Source: Streptomyces sp. DT2A-34 | GTDB lineage: Bacteria > Actinomycetota > Actinomycetes > Streptomycetales > Streptomycetaceae | Assembly (NCBI RefSeq): GCF_030499515.1 | Contig: NZ_JASTWJ010000001.1 | Location: forward strand, 5,002,001-5,066,000 | Length of the DNA stretch: 64,000 nucleotides | Direction: 5' to 3' | In this document: piece by piece, positions 6,458 through 20,594 of the stretch | Position numbering within the stretch: the stretch's first letter is position 1 | Layout: every line of letters starts with the position of its first letter | The notes under the pieces: model-generated | Told to the model about the DNA's origin: nothing | Seen by the model: only the letters and a program-made list of their open reading frames with translations | The model's database searches: none | Position numbers and translations under genes: made by a program

Positions 6458-7279
6458 TCACTCGTCCTCCGCGAGCGTCAGCTCGACGCCGCCTACGAAG
6501 CCGGCGGAGAGGTTGTAGATGAACGCGCCGAGCGTCGCCAGCGCCGTCGCGAGGACGACGTCGATGACCGCGATGATCGACGTGAACATCAGCACGTGCG
6601 GCAGCGACAGGAAGGACTGCAGGTCGAAGCCGTTCGACTCGTTCGAGCCGGTCGCCTCGGAGATCGTGCCGCCCACCGTCGAGAAGACGCCCATCGCGTC
6701 CATGACCATCCAGAGCACCGCGGACGCGACGATGGTGCAGATGCCCAGCGCGATGGAGAGCAGGAAACTGACCTTCATCACCGACCACGGGTCGGCCTTG
6801 GCCACGCGCAGGCGCGCCTTGCGGGTGCGGGGCGTCGTACTCGCCCCCGTGCGCGGCCGGCGTGCCGTGCTCGCCGGAGCGGGCGTCTGGTAGGCCTGCG
6901 GCGGGTGGTACGGCCCGGAGGGCTGCTGCGTCTGCCGTTCCCCCGGCAGCGGCGACGCCGGCGGCGCGGAGGCCGCCTGCTGCGCCCCTGTGGGCGCGGG
7001 TTGCGGCTGCGGCTGCGGCTGGGCGCCCGGAGCAGCCGAGCCCGCGCCGGCCGCGTACTGCTGGGGCTGCGAGCCTCGGGTGTCCGACACGGTTCCCCCC
7101 TGGGATCCAGGTGCGTCCGGCGAGGGCGAGTCCTTCGCCGGCGACTTGATCGCCTTCAGCTGGGTCGTGTGCGTGTCCGCCGCACGCGCGGCGGAGCCAC
7201 GGCCGCCGCCGTCCGTGTCCTTGCCGGCCGTAGAACCGGTCGAGGTACCGGACGATCCGGCGCCCGTGGCTCCGCTCAC
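6458..7279 (-). CDS. DUF3566 transmembrane protein
   Basis: A 273-residue protein with a long disordered N-terminus (about 150 residues rich in Gly, Ser, Pro, Gln) and a C-terminal DUF3566 domain. That domain has two hydrophobic helices (VSFLLSIALGICTIVASAVLWMVM and HVLMFTSIIAVIDVVLATALATLGAFIYNL) and the family's ending SAGFVGGVELTLAE. It lies 18 bases downstream of gyrA on the same strand and is probably cotranscribed with gyrBA, an arrangement conserved in actinobacteria including mycobacteria. Function is unknown; an envelope role is likely from the topology. Confidence 0.9.
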   Translation of the reverse strand: MSGATGAGSSGTSTGSTAGKDTDGGGRGSAARAADTHTTQLKAIKSPAKDSPSPDAPGSQGGTVSDTRGSQPQQYAAGAGSAAPGAQPQPQPQPAPTGAQQAASAPPASPLPGERQTQQPSGPYHPPQAYQTPAPASTARRPRTGASTTPRTRKARLRVAKADPWSVMKVSFLLSIALGICTIVASAVLWMVMDAMGVFSTVGGTISEATGSNESNGFDLQSFLSLPHVLMFTSIIAVIDVVLATALATLGAFIYNLSAGFVGGVELTLAEDE

Positions 7280-7297
7280 GATGACTCTCTCCTCGTG

Positions 7298-9886
<2,589 letters not shown>

Positions 9887-9928
9887 TGCTGGTGAAGGTC
9901 CTTCCTGGTGCGGTCAGCTGAGACCGAC

Positions 9929-12515
<2,587 letters not shown>

Positions 12516-13067
12516 TCAGCCGTAGGTGTCGCCGGGGCCGGTGCTGCCGGGCGCGCGCAGGGGGCCGTAACGGCGTGCGGGGCCGCCGGGGCCGTTCACC
12601 TTGATCTGCCGCACCGCGCCGTGGCCGAGGTCCTCATTGAGGCGGGCGACCAGCATCGGGGTGAGCAGCCGCAGATTCGTCGCCCAGGCCGTCGAGTCGC
12701 AGCGCACGATCAGAACCCGCTCGTCCTCGTCGTACTTCTCCGGCACACAGTGCTTGGCGACGTCCTCGCCGACGATCTGCGGCCAACGGCCCATCACACC
12801 GCCCACCGCCGCCGGGGTCTCCCAACCCCGCTCGGTGATCAAGCGGTTAATGGCAGCGCCGAGCGCCAAGGGGTCGCGGCCGTCCGCCCGCGCGCCGGAG
12901 CGCAGGCCTCCGCGCCGGGCCTGCTTCTTCTGCCGCGCCGCGTCCCCACGCGCGCGTGCCTGCTCCTTGGCCGCCCGCAGCGCCACGCGCGCGAGGTCGA
13001 CGCCGGAAGGTTCGGGCGCCTTCTTGGGGGCGTTCTCGGACGGGTTCTCGGACGGCTTCTCGCTCAT
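12516..13067 (-). CDS. dciA: DciA-like protein (DUF721), putative helicase loader/operator
   Basis: The 183-residue protein has a DUF721 domain in its C-terminal half ([68 protein letters not shown], about residues 80-150) behind a basic, disordered N-terminus. DciA is the widespread replicative-helicase operator of bacteria that lack DnaC or DnaI; mycobacterial DciA works with DnaB. The start overlaps the recF stop by four bases (ATGA). No dnaC or dnaI homologue occurs in this window, while dnaB does (55567). DciA function is inferred from the domain and location. Confidence 0.85.
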   Translation of the reverse strand: MSEKPSENPSENAPKKAPEPSGVDLARVALRAAKEQARARGDAARQKKQARRGGLRSGARADGRDPLALGAAINRLITERGWETPAAVGGVMGRWPQIVGEDVAKHCVPEKYDEDERVLIVRCDSTAWATNLRLLTPMLVARLNEDLGHGAVRQIKVNGPGGPARRYGPLRAPGSTGPGDTYG

Positions 13068-14185
13068 ACGCGCTCCACTGTCCCCTCCGCCACGGCATAC
13101 CGCGCCCCCGCCAGCACATGCGGTACGTCGTCGTCGACCGCGGCGGTCACCAGGACCTGCTCACCGGGCGCGACCAGCTCGGCCAGGCGCTCGCGGCGCC
13201 GGCTGTCCAGCTCGGCGAAGACGTCGTCCAGGACCAGCACCGGTTCGTTTCCTTCGGCCCTGAGCAGGTCGTACGAGGCCAGACGGAGCGCCAGCGCGTA
13301 GGACCAGGACTCGCCGTGCGAGGCGTATCCCTTGGCGGGCAGCTGACCGAGTTTGAGAACCAAATCGTCCCGATGAGGGCCTACGAGGGTGACACCGCGC
13401 TCGATCTCCTGCTTGCGGGCGTCGGCGAGCGCCGCCATCAGCTGCTCGAAGAGGTCGTCCCGCGTGTGCGCCTCGCCGGGAGCCGACGGCTTGTACTCCA
13501 GGGCGACAGGGCCGCCGCCAGGGGCCAGTTGCTCGTACGCCTTGTCGGCCAGCGGCTGGATCGTCGCGATCAGGTCCAGGCGCTGGGCGAGCAACTCGGC
13601 GCCCGCGCGCGCGAGGTGCTGGTCCCAGACGTCGAGGGTGGACAGGTCCATCGTGCGGCCGCCGTGCCGACGGGCCAGCGCGGCCGTCTTGAGGAGGGTG
13701 TTGCGCTGTTTGAGGACCCGCTCGTAGTCGGAGCGGACGCCCGCCATGCGCGGGGAGCGGGCGGTGATCAGCTCGTCTAGGAAACGGCGCCGCTCGCCGG
13801 GGTCGCCCTTGATCAGGGCGAGGTCCTCCGGGGCGAACAGGACGGTCCGCACGATGCCGAGCACGTCACGGGGTCTGACCTGCGAAGACCTGTTGATGCG
13901 GGCCCGGTTGGCCTTGCCCGGGTTCAGCTCCAGCTCGACCAGCTGCTGCCGCTCGCCCTGTTTGACCTGGGCCCGGATGATCGCGCGGTCGGCACCCATA
14001 CGGACGAGGGGGGCGTCGGAGGCGACGCGATGGCTGCCGAGGGTCGCGAGATAGCCGACGGCCTCGACGAGGTTCGTCTTGCCCTGGCCGTTGGGCCCCA
14101 CGAAGGCGGTGACGCCCGGGTCGAGCGGGACTTCGACCCGGGCGTACGAGCGGAAGTCGGCCAGCGACAGATGCGTGACGTGCAT
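13064..14185 (-). CDS. recF: DNA replication and repair protein RecF
   Basis: RecF is an SMC-like ATPase that helps load RecA at single-strand gaps. The 373-residue product begins [14 protein letters not shown], has Walker [10 protein letters not shown] at residues 30-38, a [11 protein letters not shown] region and Walker [13 protein letters not shown] with the signature Asp. Length and motifs are full. It overlaps dciA by four bases, so the two form a coupled unit. A perfect DnaA box lies upstream at 14232-14240. Confidence 0.97.
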   Translation of the reverse strand: MHVTHLSLADFRSYARVEVPLDPGVTAFVGPNGQGKTNLVEAVGYLATLGSHRVASDAPLVRMGADRAIIRAQVKQGERQQLVELELNPGKANRARINRSSQVRPRDVLGIVRTVLFAPEDLALIKGDPGERRRFLDELITARSPRMAGVRSDYERVLKQRNTLLKTAALARRHGGRTMDLSTLDVWDQHLARAGAELLAQRLDLIATIQPLADKAYEQLAPGGGPVALEYKPSAPGEAHTRDDLFEQLMAALADARKQEIERGVTLVGPHRDDLVLKLGQLPAKGYASHGESWSYALALRLASYDLLRAEGNEPVLVLDDVFAELDSRRRERLAELVAPGEQVLVTAAVDDDVPHVLAGARYAVAEGTVERV

Positions 14186-14231
14186 GGTCGTTCGCCGACC
14201 TCCCCCAACGTGTGCTTCAACTTTCCCCAGT

Positions 14232-14240
14232 TGTGGACAA
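14232..14240 (-). promoter_or_regulatory. DnaA box upstream of recF
   Basis: TGTGGACAA on the plus strand is the exact complement of the Streptomyces DnaA consensus TTGTCCACA. It lies about 47 bases upstream of the recF start codon, outside oriC. It may regulate recF or titrate DnaA. Confidence 0.55.
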
Positions 14241-14304
14241 CCGGGTCACTCCTGAAGGTGCCAGGGTGCCATCCCCAGGGTGTGGATTACTTCTTCTCGT
14301 TTCC

Positions 14305-14362
14305 GACGGCCGTTTCCGACTGTTGTTCTCGACGGCCGTTTCCAGCGGTCGTTCTCGACGGC
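14305..14362. repeat. Short repeats between recF and gnd
   Basis: GACGGCCGTTTCC occurs at 14305-14317 and 14331-14343, and GTTCTCGACGGC at 14324-14335 and 14351-14362, giving an irregular tandem array that ends at the gnd stop codon. No clear hairpin terminator with a T-run is associated with it. It may be a simple slippage repeat. Confidence 0.5.
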
Positions 14363-15237
14363 TACTTCGTCTCGACCGCGTGGCCGCCGAACTGGTTCCG
14401 CAGCGCGGCGATCATCTTCATCTGCGGGGAGTCGTCCTGGCGGGACGCGAACCGCGCGAACAGCGACGCGGTGATCGCCGGCAGCGGCACCGCGTGGTCG
14501 ATGGCGGCTTCCACAGTCCAGCGTCCCTCACCGGAGTCCTGTGCATAACCCCTGAGCTTGTCCAGGTGCTCGTCCTCGTCGAGGGCGTTCACCGCGAGGT
14601 CCAGCAGCCAGGAACGGATGACCGTGCCCTCCTGCCAGGATCGGAAGACCTCCCGGACGTCGGTCACGGAGTCGACCTTCTCCAGCAGCTCCCAGCCCTC
14701 GGCGTAGGCCTGCATCATCGCGTACTCGATGCCGTTGTGGACCATCTTCGCGAAGTGCCCCGCGCCCACCTTGCCGGCGTGCACCGAGCCGACGTCACCC
14801 TCGGGCTTGAGGGCGTCGAAGATCGGCTGCACCTTGGCGACGTTCTCCGCGTCGCCGCCGTACATCAGCGCGTAGCCGTTCTCCAGGCCCCAGACGCCGC
14901 CGGAGACGCCGCAGTCGACGAAGCCGATGCCCTTGGCCGCCAGCTCCTCGGCGTGCCGCTCGTCGTCCGTCCAGCGGGAGTTCCCGCCGTCCACCACGAC
15001 GTCACCGGGCTCCAGCAGCTCGGCGAGCTCGTCGATCGTCGACTGGGTCGGGGCACCGGCCGGGACCATCACCCAGACCACCCGCGGGCCCGAGAGCTTG
15101 CCCACAAGCTCTTCCAGGCTGTGGACATCCGCGAGGTCCGCGTTGCGGTCGTATCCGACGACGGTGTGGCCGGCGCGGCGGATCCGCTCGCGCATGTTGC
15201 CGCCCATCTTGCCGAGGCCGACGAGACCGAGCTCCAT
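14362..15237 (-). CDS. gnd: 6-phosphogluconate dehydrogenase (decarboxylating), short form
   Basis: Catalyses oxidative decarboxylation of 6-phosphogluconate to ribulose 5-phosphate in the pentose phosphate pathway. The 291-residue product has the N-terminal Rossmann motif GLVGLGKMGGNM and the family signatures VMVPAG, VVDGGNS, GVSGGVWGLENG and the catalytic lysine in KMVHNGIEY. It is the short bacterial class, about 300 residues against about 470 for the long one. It sits between dnaN and recF, an arrangement typical of Streptomyces. A 207-base gap separates it from dnaN. Confidence 0.93.
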   Translation of the reverse strand: MELGLVGLGKMGGNMRERIRRAGHTVVGYDRNADLADVHSLEELVGKLSGPRVVWVMVPAGAPTQSTIDELAELLEPGDVVVDGGNSRWTDDERHAEELAAKGIGFVDCGVSGGVWGLENGYALMYGGDAENVAKVQPIFDALKPEGDVGSVHAGKVGAGHFAKMVHNGIEYAMMQAYAEGWELLEKVDSVTDVREVFRSWQEGTVIRSWLLDLAVNALDEDEHLDKLRGYAQDSGEGRWTVEAAIDHAVPLPAITASLFARFASRQDDSPQMKMIAALRNQFGGHAVETK

Positions 15238-15416
15238 CAGTTGTGTTCCTTAGGTCGCTGTGTGGCGTGCGGGGCGCCCTCGCACCCCTGGGGCACCTTC
15301 GTACCCGCGTCCGAGCCTAAACCCGGACGTCCGCGCACAGCTGTGGGCATACGCGCTCATACGTACGCCCTCACCTGCGGTTCCCCCCACAGGCCGGGGA
15401 TACTTCTCCACCGGCC

Positions 15417-15425
15417 TGTGGACAA
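15417..15425 (-). promoter_or_regulatory. DnaA box between dnaN and gnd
   Basis: TGTGGACAA, a perfect inverse match to TTGTCCACA, lies 20 bases beyond the dnaN stop codon and upstream of gnd. It is one of several consensus boxes in this window that lie outside the dnaA-dnaN spacer. Confidence 0.5.
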
Positions 15426-15444
15426 CTCACGGCGAGCGGGACGC

Positions 15445-16575
15445 TCAGCCGCTCAGCCGCACCGGCATGATCAGGTACTTGTAGGCCTCGTCCGCCTCCG
15501 CGTCCACCGCCGGCTTGCCGCTCAGCAGCGCGGGCTTCGTGGACGTCGTGAAGGACAGCTGGGCGACCGGGGAATCGATGGCGCTCAGGCCGTCCAGCAG
15601 GAACGTCGGGTTGAAGGCGATCGAGATGTCGTCGCCCTCCAGCTGGGCGTCGACCCTTTCCACAGCCTGTGCGTCGTCGCTGGAGCCGGCCTCCAGGATG
15701 AGCACGCCCTGCTCGAAGCTCAGCCGCACCGGGGTGTTGCGCTCGGCGACCAGGGCCACGCGCTTGACGGCCTCCACGAAGGGGGCCGTCTCGATCACGG
15801 CGACGCTGTTGAACTCCGTCGGGAACAGCGTGCGGTACTTCGGGAGGTCACCCTCCAGGAGGCGGGTCGTCGTACGACGCCCGGCGCCTTCGAAACCGAT
15901 CAGGCCCTCGCCCGCACCCGAGCCCGACAGCGCCAGCGTGACACTGTCGCCGCTGGTGAGCGCCTTGGCGGTGTCCAGGAGCGTCTTGGCCGGGACCAGG
16001 GCGACGGCCGAGGCCTCCGGGTTCTCCGGCTTCCACAGGAACTCGCGGACCGCGAAGCGGTAGCGGTCGGTGGACGCCAGCGTCACCGTGTCGCCCTCGA
16101 TCTCGATCCGCACACCGGTGAGAACGGGCAGCGTGTCGTCACGGCCGGCCGCGATGGCGACCTGGGCGGCCGCGGACGCGAAGACCTCGCCGGGCACGGT
16201 GCCCGTGGCGTTCGGCATCTGCGGCAGTGCCGGGTACTCCTCCACAGGCAGGGTGTGGAGTGTGAACCGCGAGGAGCCGCAGACCACGGTCGCCCGTACA
16301 CCGTCTGTGGAAATCTCCACCGGCCGGTTGGGGAGAGCGCGGCAGATGTCGGCGAGCAGGCGGCCGGAGACCAGGACCGTGCCCTCCTCCTCGACCTCGG
16401 TCTCCACCGACACACGCGCGGAGACCTCGTAGTCGAAGCTGGACAGGCTCAGCTGGCCGTCCTCGGCCTTGAGCAGGAGGCCGGCGAGGACAGGCGCCGG
16501 CGGACGGGCCGGGAGGCTGCGCGCCGCCCAGGCCACGGCCTCCGCGAGTACGTCGCGTTCCACCCGGATCTTCAC
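15445..16575 (-). CDS. dnaN: DNA polymerase III sliding clamp (beta subunit)
   Basis: The ring-shaped clamp tethers the replicative polymerase to DNA. GTG 16575 is the start (protein VKIRVERDVLAEAVAWAARSLP), with AGGAGG eight bases upstream; the frame extends 37 codons further without conservation. The 376-residue product has the three clamp domains and ends YKYLIMPVRLSG, the expected C-terminus that forms part of the ligand cleft. It lies downstream of oriC and is transcribed in the same direction as dnaA. Confidence 0.97.
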   Translation of the reverse strand: MKIRVERDVLAEAVAWAARSLPARPPAPVLAGLLLKAEDGQLSLSSFDYEVSARVSVETEVEEEGTVLVSGRLLADICRALPNRPVEISTDGVRATVVCGSSRFTLHTLPVEEYPALPQMPNATGTVPGEVFASAAAQVAIAAGRDDTLPVLTGVRIEIEGDTVTLASTDRYRFAVREFLWKPENPEASAVALVPAKTLLDTAKALTSGDSVTLALSGSGAGEGLIGFEGAGRRTTTRLLEGDLPKYRTLFPTEFNSVAVIETAPFVEAVKRVALVAERNTPVRLSFEQGVLILEAGSSDDAQAVERVDAQLEGDDISIAFNPTFLLDGLSAIDSPVAQLSFTTSTKPALLSGKPAVDAEADEAYKYLIMPVRLSG

Positions 16576-16739
16576 TGTTGCCGCCTCCTGCTGTTGCCGG
16601 CGCTTCTCGGCCTGCCTGGCTTCGTCGTCTGTCTCGGTGTCGTCGGCCCCAGTGAGGGGAAGGACACCGGGACCAGTCTGACGCACCCCACTGACAGTAG
16701 GTGCCTCTCGGGGTCAAGTCGTGACGAGGGGCAGCCAGG

Positions 16740-17340
16740 AGCCGGACAGCGAGTTGTGCACAGGGCCCACTTCGAAACGGATTCCCAGCTCTCTCTAGTT
16801 GGGAGTAGTAGTAGGGCCTGTGGAAACCGTGGATAACCTTGTTTTCGCAGGTCAGGCAGGAAATTTTGTCCACGGACCCTGTGGGCGGAGGCGGTGGACA
16901 ACTGGGCGTCTCTGTGGAGAACGGAAAGTTCTGCACACGCCGTGCACAGGATGGGGCGACTTCTCCCCAGTGCCGTCCCCAGCTTTACCCACCTTTCCCA
17001 CAGCCCAACCAGGCAACTTCATGTGACGCCTTTCACTCGACACGGTGAGGAGGCGCGTCGCGTTGCCGAACAGTGGACAGCGATGTGGAGAAGCTGGGGA
17101 TCACTGGGGACAACTGTCCTCAGCCTGTGGGTTGTCGGTGGACAACTTCATGCACAGCTTGTGGATCACCGCGCTGTCCACAGTCTGTGGAGATCCTTCG
17201 TCCACCAATCCACAGGCGGCTGACCTCGCTGGATGGTCTCTCGGCAGAGGGGGCTGTGGACACACTCTGGACAACTTCCCAGTCCCCAGGATGTGGACGG
17301 GAAAAAGTCACCGAATCTGTGGAGAGAGGCCGTAACGCGG
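16740..17340. other. Chromosomal replication origin oriC (DnaA-box cluster)
   Basis: The dnaA-dnaN spacer holds no gene but many DnaA-box-like nonamers on both strands. Clear ones are CGTGGATAA 16828-16836, TTGTCCACG 16866-16874, GTGGACAAC 16894-16902 and 17138-17146, TGTGGATCA 17160-17168, CTGTCCACA 17174-17182, TGTGGACAC 17255-17263, TCTGGACAA 17266-17274 and TGTGGACGG 17292-17300. Many carry one mismatch to TTGTCCACA, as in other Streptomyces origins, which have about 19 boxes. There is no long AT-rich unwinding element; short A/T patches occur at 16861-16867. Confidence 0.93.
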
Positions 17341-17377
17341 CAGGTAATCGAACAGCGGGTGGCCGCGGGACGAAGAA

Positions 17378-17410
17378 GGGCGCCCCCGGGAACTCGTCCC
17401 GGGGGCGCCC
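17378..17410 (-). terminator. dnaA terminator hairpin
   Basis: A perfect 14-base GC-rich stem (GGGCGCCCCCGGGA paired with TCCCGGGGGCGCCC) with a 5-base loop, 24 bases beyond the dnaA stop. It should end dnaA transcription before oriC, shielding the origin. There is no strong U-tract, as is common for Streptomyces hairpins. Confidence 0.75.
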
Positions 17411-17433
17411 TCGGCGTCGTGGCTCTGTCTCTG

Positions 17434-19326
17434 TCAGCCGTTCTTGATGCGGTTGGTCAGCTCGGTGACCTGGTTGTAGATGGAGCGTCGCTCGGCCATC
17501 AGGTTGCGGATCTTGCGGTCGGCGTGCATCACCGTGGTGTGGTCGCGGCCGCCGAACAGTGCGCCGATCTTCGGCAGCGACAGGTCCGTCAGCTCGCGGC
17601 ACAGGTACATGGCGATCTGGCGGGCCGTGACGAGCTGGCGGCCGCGCGAGCTGCCGCACAGGTCCTCGACCGTGAGGCCGAAGTAGTCGGCGGTCGCCCC
17701 CATGATGGCCGTCGAGGTGATCTCCGGCGTCGCGTCGTCGCCGCCGGGGATCAGGTCCTTGAGGACGATCTCGGTGAGGCCCAGGTCCACCGGCTGCCGG
17801 TTGAGCGAGGCGAACGCCGTCACCCGGATCAGCGCGCCCTCCAGCTCGCGGATGTTGCGCGAGATGCGGGAGGCGATGAACTCCAGAACCTCCGGCGGGG
17901 CGTTGAGCTGCTCCTGGACCGCCTTCTTGCGGAGGATCGCGATCCGTGTCTCCAGCTCGGGCGGCTGGACGTCGGTGATCAGACCCCACTCGAAACGGTT
18001 CCGCAGCCGGTCCTCCAGCGTGACCAGCTGCTTGGGCGGCCGGTCGCTGGAGAGCACGATCTGCTTGTTGGCGTTGTGGAGCGTGTTGAAGGTGTGGAAG
18101 AACTCCTCCTGCGTCGACTCCTTGTCCGCGAGGAACTGGATGTCGTCGACGAGCAGGATGTCCATCTCGCGGTAGCGCTTGCGGAAGCTGTCGCCCTTGC
18201 CGTCGCGGATGGAGTTGATGAACTCGTTGGTGAACTCCTCCGAGCTCACGTACCGCACGCGGGTGCCGGGGTACAGGCTGCGCGCGTAGTGCCCGATCGC
18301 GTGCAGCAGGTGGGTCTTGCCCAGGCCCGACTCCCCGTAGATGAAGAGGGGGTTGTAGGCCTTCGCGGGAGCCTCGGCGACGGCGACGGCGGCCGCGTGC
18401 GCGAAGCGGTTGGAGGCGCCGATGACGAACGTGTCGAAGAGGTACTTCGGGTTCAGGCGCGCGGTCGGTTCGCCGGGCCCGGGTGCCGGCGCGGGCTGTG
18501 CGGCCAGGGGGCCGGGGGCGCCGGTGGTGGGCAGGTTCGCGCCTACGGGGCCGCCGCGGTGCACATGGCCGGAGCCGCGGGGCGGCTCGGGCAGGTCGCG
18601 ACGGCCGTCACGGTCGTAGTCGCCGCGCGGCTGGTCGTAGTCGGGCCGCTGCTGCTCGTAGTCGGGGCGGTGTCCGTCGTACGACGGCCGCTCCATGGGC
18701 TGCGGGCGGTAGTCCTGGGAGGGCGGGCCGTAGGAGTCCTGTGCGTACGAGTCCTGTGCGTAGGAGTCCTGCGACGGCGATGCGTACGGGTCCCGCTCCG
18801 GGAAGCCGAGCCGTTGCTGCTGCCAGCCGTACTCGTCCTGTGTCGGGCGCGGCCAGCTGCCGGGGTTGGGTTCGGGGCGCTGGTACTCGCTCGGGTAGGC
18901 CGGGCGGGCGGTCGGCAGGGGGTCGTTGGAGCCGCCGGACCGGTGGTCGTCGGCGCGGTGGCGGCCGTAGCCGTCGTACGAGGGCAGCTCCGGCTCCTCG
19001 TAGCGGGACTGGGGTGGTGTGGGGGGCGCCGGCGGGGCCGGGGGTTCGCCGGCGGAGTCGTCGACGGTGATCGCGATGCGGATGGGGCGGCCGCATTCGC
19101 GGCTCAGGGTCTCGCTGACGATCGGGGCCAGACGGCCCTCCAGTACGCCCTTCGCGAACTCGTTCGGTACGGCGAGCAGAGCGGTGTCGGCGACCAGCGC
19201 GAGCGGCTGGCAGCGCCGGATCCAGTGCTCGTCCTTCACCTCGACACCCTGTCCGCGGCCCTCACCGAGGAGCTGCTCCAGTACTCGTGGCCACACTGCG
19301 GCAAGATCGGCAGGTACGTCAGCCAC
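17434..19326 (-). CDS. dnaA: Chromosomal replication initiator DnaA
   Basis: DnaA binds the boxes of oriC and opens DNA for DnaB loading. The 630-residue protein starts at GTG ([20 protein letters not shown]). Domain I is followed by a very long Pro/Tyr/Gln/Asp-rich domain II (about residues 95-295, including three AQDSY-type repeats). The AAA+ domain has Walker A GESGLGKT and Walker [10 protein letters not shown], and domain IV carries the signature [15 protein letters not shown]. The long linker is a Streptomyces hallmark. Two facing DnaA boxes at 19471-19491 upstream suggest autoregulation. Confidence 0.98.
   Translation of the reverse strand: MADVPADLAAVWPRVLEQLLGEGRGQGVEVKDEHWIRRCQPLALVADTALLAVPNEFAKGVLEGRLAPIVSETLSRECGRPIRIAITVDDSAGEPPAPPAPPTPPQSRYEEPELPSYDGYGRHRADDHRSGGSNDPLPTARPAYPSEYQRPEPNPGSWPRPTQDEYGWQQQRLGFPERDPYASPSQDSYAQDSYAQDSYGPPSQDYRPQPMERPSYDGHRPDYEQQRPDYDQPRGDYDRDGRRDLPEPPRGSGHVHRGGPVGANLPTTGAPGPLAAQPAPAPGPGEPTARLNPKYLFDTFVIGASNRFAHAAAVAVAEAPAKAYNPLFIYGESGLGKTHLLHAIGHYARSLYPGTRVRYVSSEEFTNEFINSIRDGKGDSFRKRYREMDILLVDDIQFLADKESTQEEFFHTFNTLHNANKQIVLSSDRPPKQLVTLEDRLRNRFEWGLITDVQPPELETRIAILRKKAVQEQLNAPPEVLEFIASRISRNIRELEGALIRVTAFASLNRQPVDLGLTEIVLKDLIPGGDDATPEITSTAIMGATADYFGLTVEDLCGSSRGRQLVTARQIAMYLCRELTDLSLPKIGALFGGRDHTTVMHADRKIRNLMAERRSIYNQVTELTNRIKNG
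18729..18772. repeat. Tandem 15-bp repeat inside dnaA linker
   Basis: Three near-identical 15-base units (around GAGTCCTGTGCGTA) encode the repeated SYAQD pentapeptide in the DnaA domain II linker on the minus strand. Such in-frame repeats can expand or contract without breaking the gene. Confidence 0.55.
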
Positions 19327-19470
19327 AGGGCACGCTCTCTCACGGGTCCCACGAACGTGTGATTGTGGGACGGGTCGGGATTCAAATCGGGTGGAGCCCG
19401 AATCAAGGGGACAAGGGAACGAATCGGAGTTCAGCCACGGTAGTCAGGGCGGCGGCTGCGGTTCAAGTTG

Positions 19471-19491
19471 TTGTCCCCAGCCTGTGGATAG
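19471..19491. promoter_or_regulatory. Pair of facing DnaA boxes in the dnaA promoter region
   Basis: TTGTCCCCA (19471-19479) and TGTGGATAG (19483-19491) face each other across three bases, about 145 bases upstream of dnaA. DnaA autorepression through two boxes is known in Streptomyces; each box here has one mismatch to its consensus. Confidence 0.6.
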
Positions 19492-19512
19492 TGTCTCCTG
19501 GTGACCGCTGGT

Positions 19513-19542
19513 TTGACCGGATGGCGCAGCCGCGCGTACCGT
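19513..19542 (+). promoter_or_regulatory. Putative rpmH promoter (-35 TTGACC, 18 bp, -10 TACCGT)
   Basis: TTGACC (19513-19518) and TACCGT (19537-19542) are 18 bases apart and point toward rpmH, giving a leader of about 160 bases. The rest of the 385-base dnaA-rpmH spacer (19327-19711) holds the two DnaA boxes and no gene. Confidence 0.4.
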
Positions 19543-19711
19543 AACCAGGTCGAGTTGTCGATGGCTGCTGCCGCCTGCCTCCGATGGGCACAGATCGCGT
19601 TTCGGTGATCGGGAAGCGGTGCACTCGGGCGTTACTGCGAGCTACTCGTGGGCGCACGGTGACAGCCAGGACGGCACCCCGCAACTACCGATTTATTTCT
19701 GGAGCCCCCGA

Positions 19712-19849
19712 GTGAGCAAGCGCACCTTCCAGCCGAACAACCGTCGTCGCGCGAAGACCCACGGCTTCCGGCTGCGTATGCGCACCCGTGCCGGCCGCGC
19801 GATTCTCGCGTCCCGCCGTAGCAAGGGTCGCGCCCGTCTGTCCGCCTGA
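19712..19849 (+). CDS. rpmH: Ribosomal protein bL34
   Basis: A 45-residue, very basic protein [19 protein letters not shown]... ending [12 protein letters not shown], a full-length L34 of the large ribosomal subunit. It starts at GTG with GGAG nine bases upstream. It is divergent from dnaA and followed 21 bases later by rnpA, the almost universal rpmH-rnpA order. Confidence 0.97.
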   Translation: MSKRTFQPNNRRRAKTHGFRLRMRTRAGRAILASRRSKGRARLSA

Positions 19850-19870
19850 TCCCGGTCAGGTCATGACGTC

Positions 19871-20241
19871 GTGCTGCCCACCGAGAACCGGCTGAGGCGG
19901 CGCGAGGACTTCGCGACCGCGGTACGACGAGGACGCCGAGCAGGACGCCAGCACCTCGTCGTCCACCTTCGTAGCGGTGCCACGGACCCGCACGCGCCTG
20001 GGGAGAGCGCTCCCCGACGCGTGCGGGTTTCGTCGTGAGCAAGGCAGTGGGCGGCGCGGTGGTGCGGAACAAGGTGAAGCGCAGGCTTCGTCATCTGATG
20101 CGCGACCGAGTCGACCAGTTGCCCCCCGGTAGCCTGGTAGTCGTACGAGCGCTGCCCGGTGCGGGTGACGCCGACCATGCACAGCTGGCCCAAGACCTGG
20201 ATGCCGCTCTGCAGCGGCTGCTGGGAGGGGGCGCGCGATGA
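19871..20241 (+). pseudogene. rnpA: RNase P protein component, frameshifted by one base
   Basis: RnpA is the protein cofactor of RNase P, which matures tRNA 5' ends. From GTG 19871 the reading [26 protein letters not shown]...GESAP is clear RnpA, but it then runs into a stop at 20036-20038. The continuation [30 protein letters not shown], with the RNR motif region, lies in another frame to 20241. One base is missing in the C-run at 20012-20015 (CCCCGACG where nine bases are needed). The gene is essential, so a sequencing or assembly error is more likely than true loss. The stop overlaps the yidD start (ATGA). Confidence 0.85.
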
Positions 20242-20591
20242 AGTACCCGCTGCTGGCTCTGATCAAGCTGTACCAGTGGACGATCAGTCCGCTGCTCGGG
20301 CCGGTGTGCAAGTACTACCCGTCGTGCTCTCACTACGGCTATACCGCCATCGACCGGCACGGTGCGATCAAGGGCACGGCGCTCACCGCCTGGCGCATCC
20401 TGCGGTGCAATCCGTGGTCGCTGGGCGGGGTGGACCATGTCCCGCCCCGCAAGCGTCCTCGGTGGCACGAGTTGCTGCGCAACGCTTGGCGCGCACGCAA
20501 GGGCGGGCACTCCGCCGCCGAAACGGCCACCGAAGGGAAAGTCCCTCCGAGCCCGGCCGCAGAGACCCCGTCCCATGTCCAAGGAGCATGA
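20238..20591 (+). CDS. yidD: Membrane protein insertion efficiency factor YidD
   Basis: A 117-residue protein with the YidD core [39 protein letters not shown], including the conserved CKYYPSCS and later CNPW motifs. YidD is an inner-face membrane protein that supports YidC-dependent insertion. The last ~40 residues form a non-conserved tail. It overlaps rnpA by four bases and ends four bases before the yidC start, so rnpA-yidD-yidC are cotranscribed. Confidence 0.95.
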   Translation: MKYPLLALIKLYQWTISPLLGPVCKYYPSCSHYGYTAIDRHGAIKGTALTAWRILRCNPWSLGGVDHVPPRKRPRWHELLRNAWRARKGGHSAAETATEGKVPPSPAAETPSHVQGA

Positions 20592-20594
20592 TTA

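Noticed and set aside
14212..16836. An 874-codon plus-strand frame across recF leader, gnd and dnaN
   Set aside because: It spans three well-supported minus-strand features and several DnaA boxes, so it is a GC-driven spurious frame.
16740..17340. Short plus-strand frames in oriC
   Set aside because: They consist of DnaA boxes and show no codon bias or homology; the region is the replication origin.
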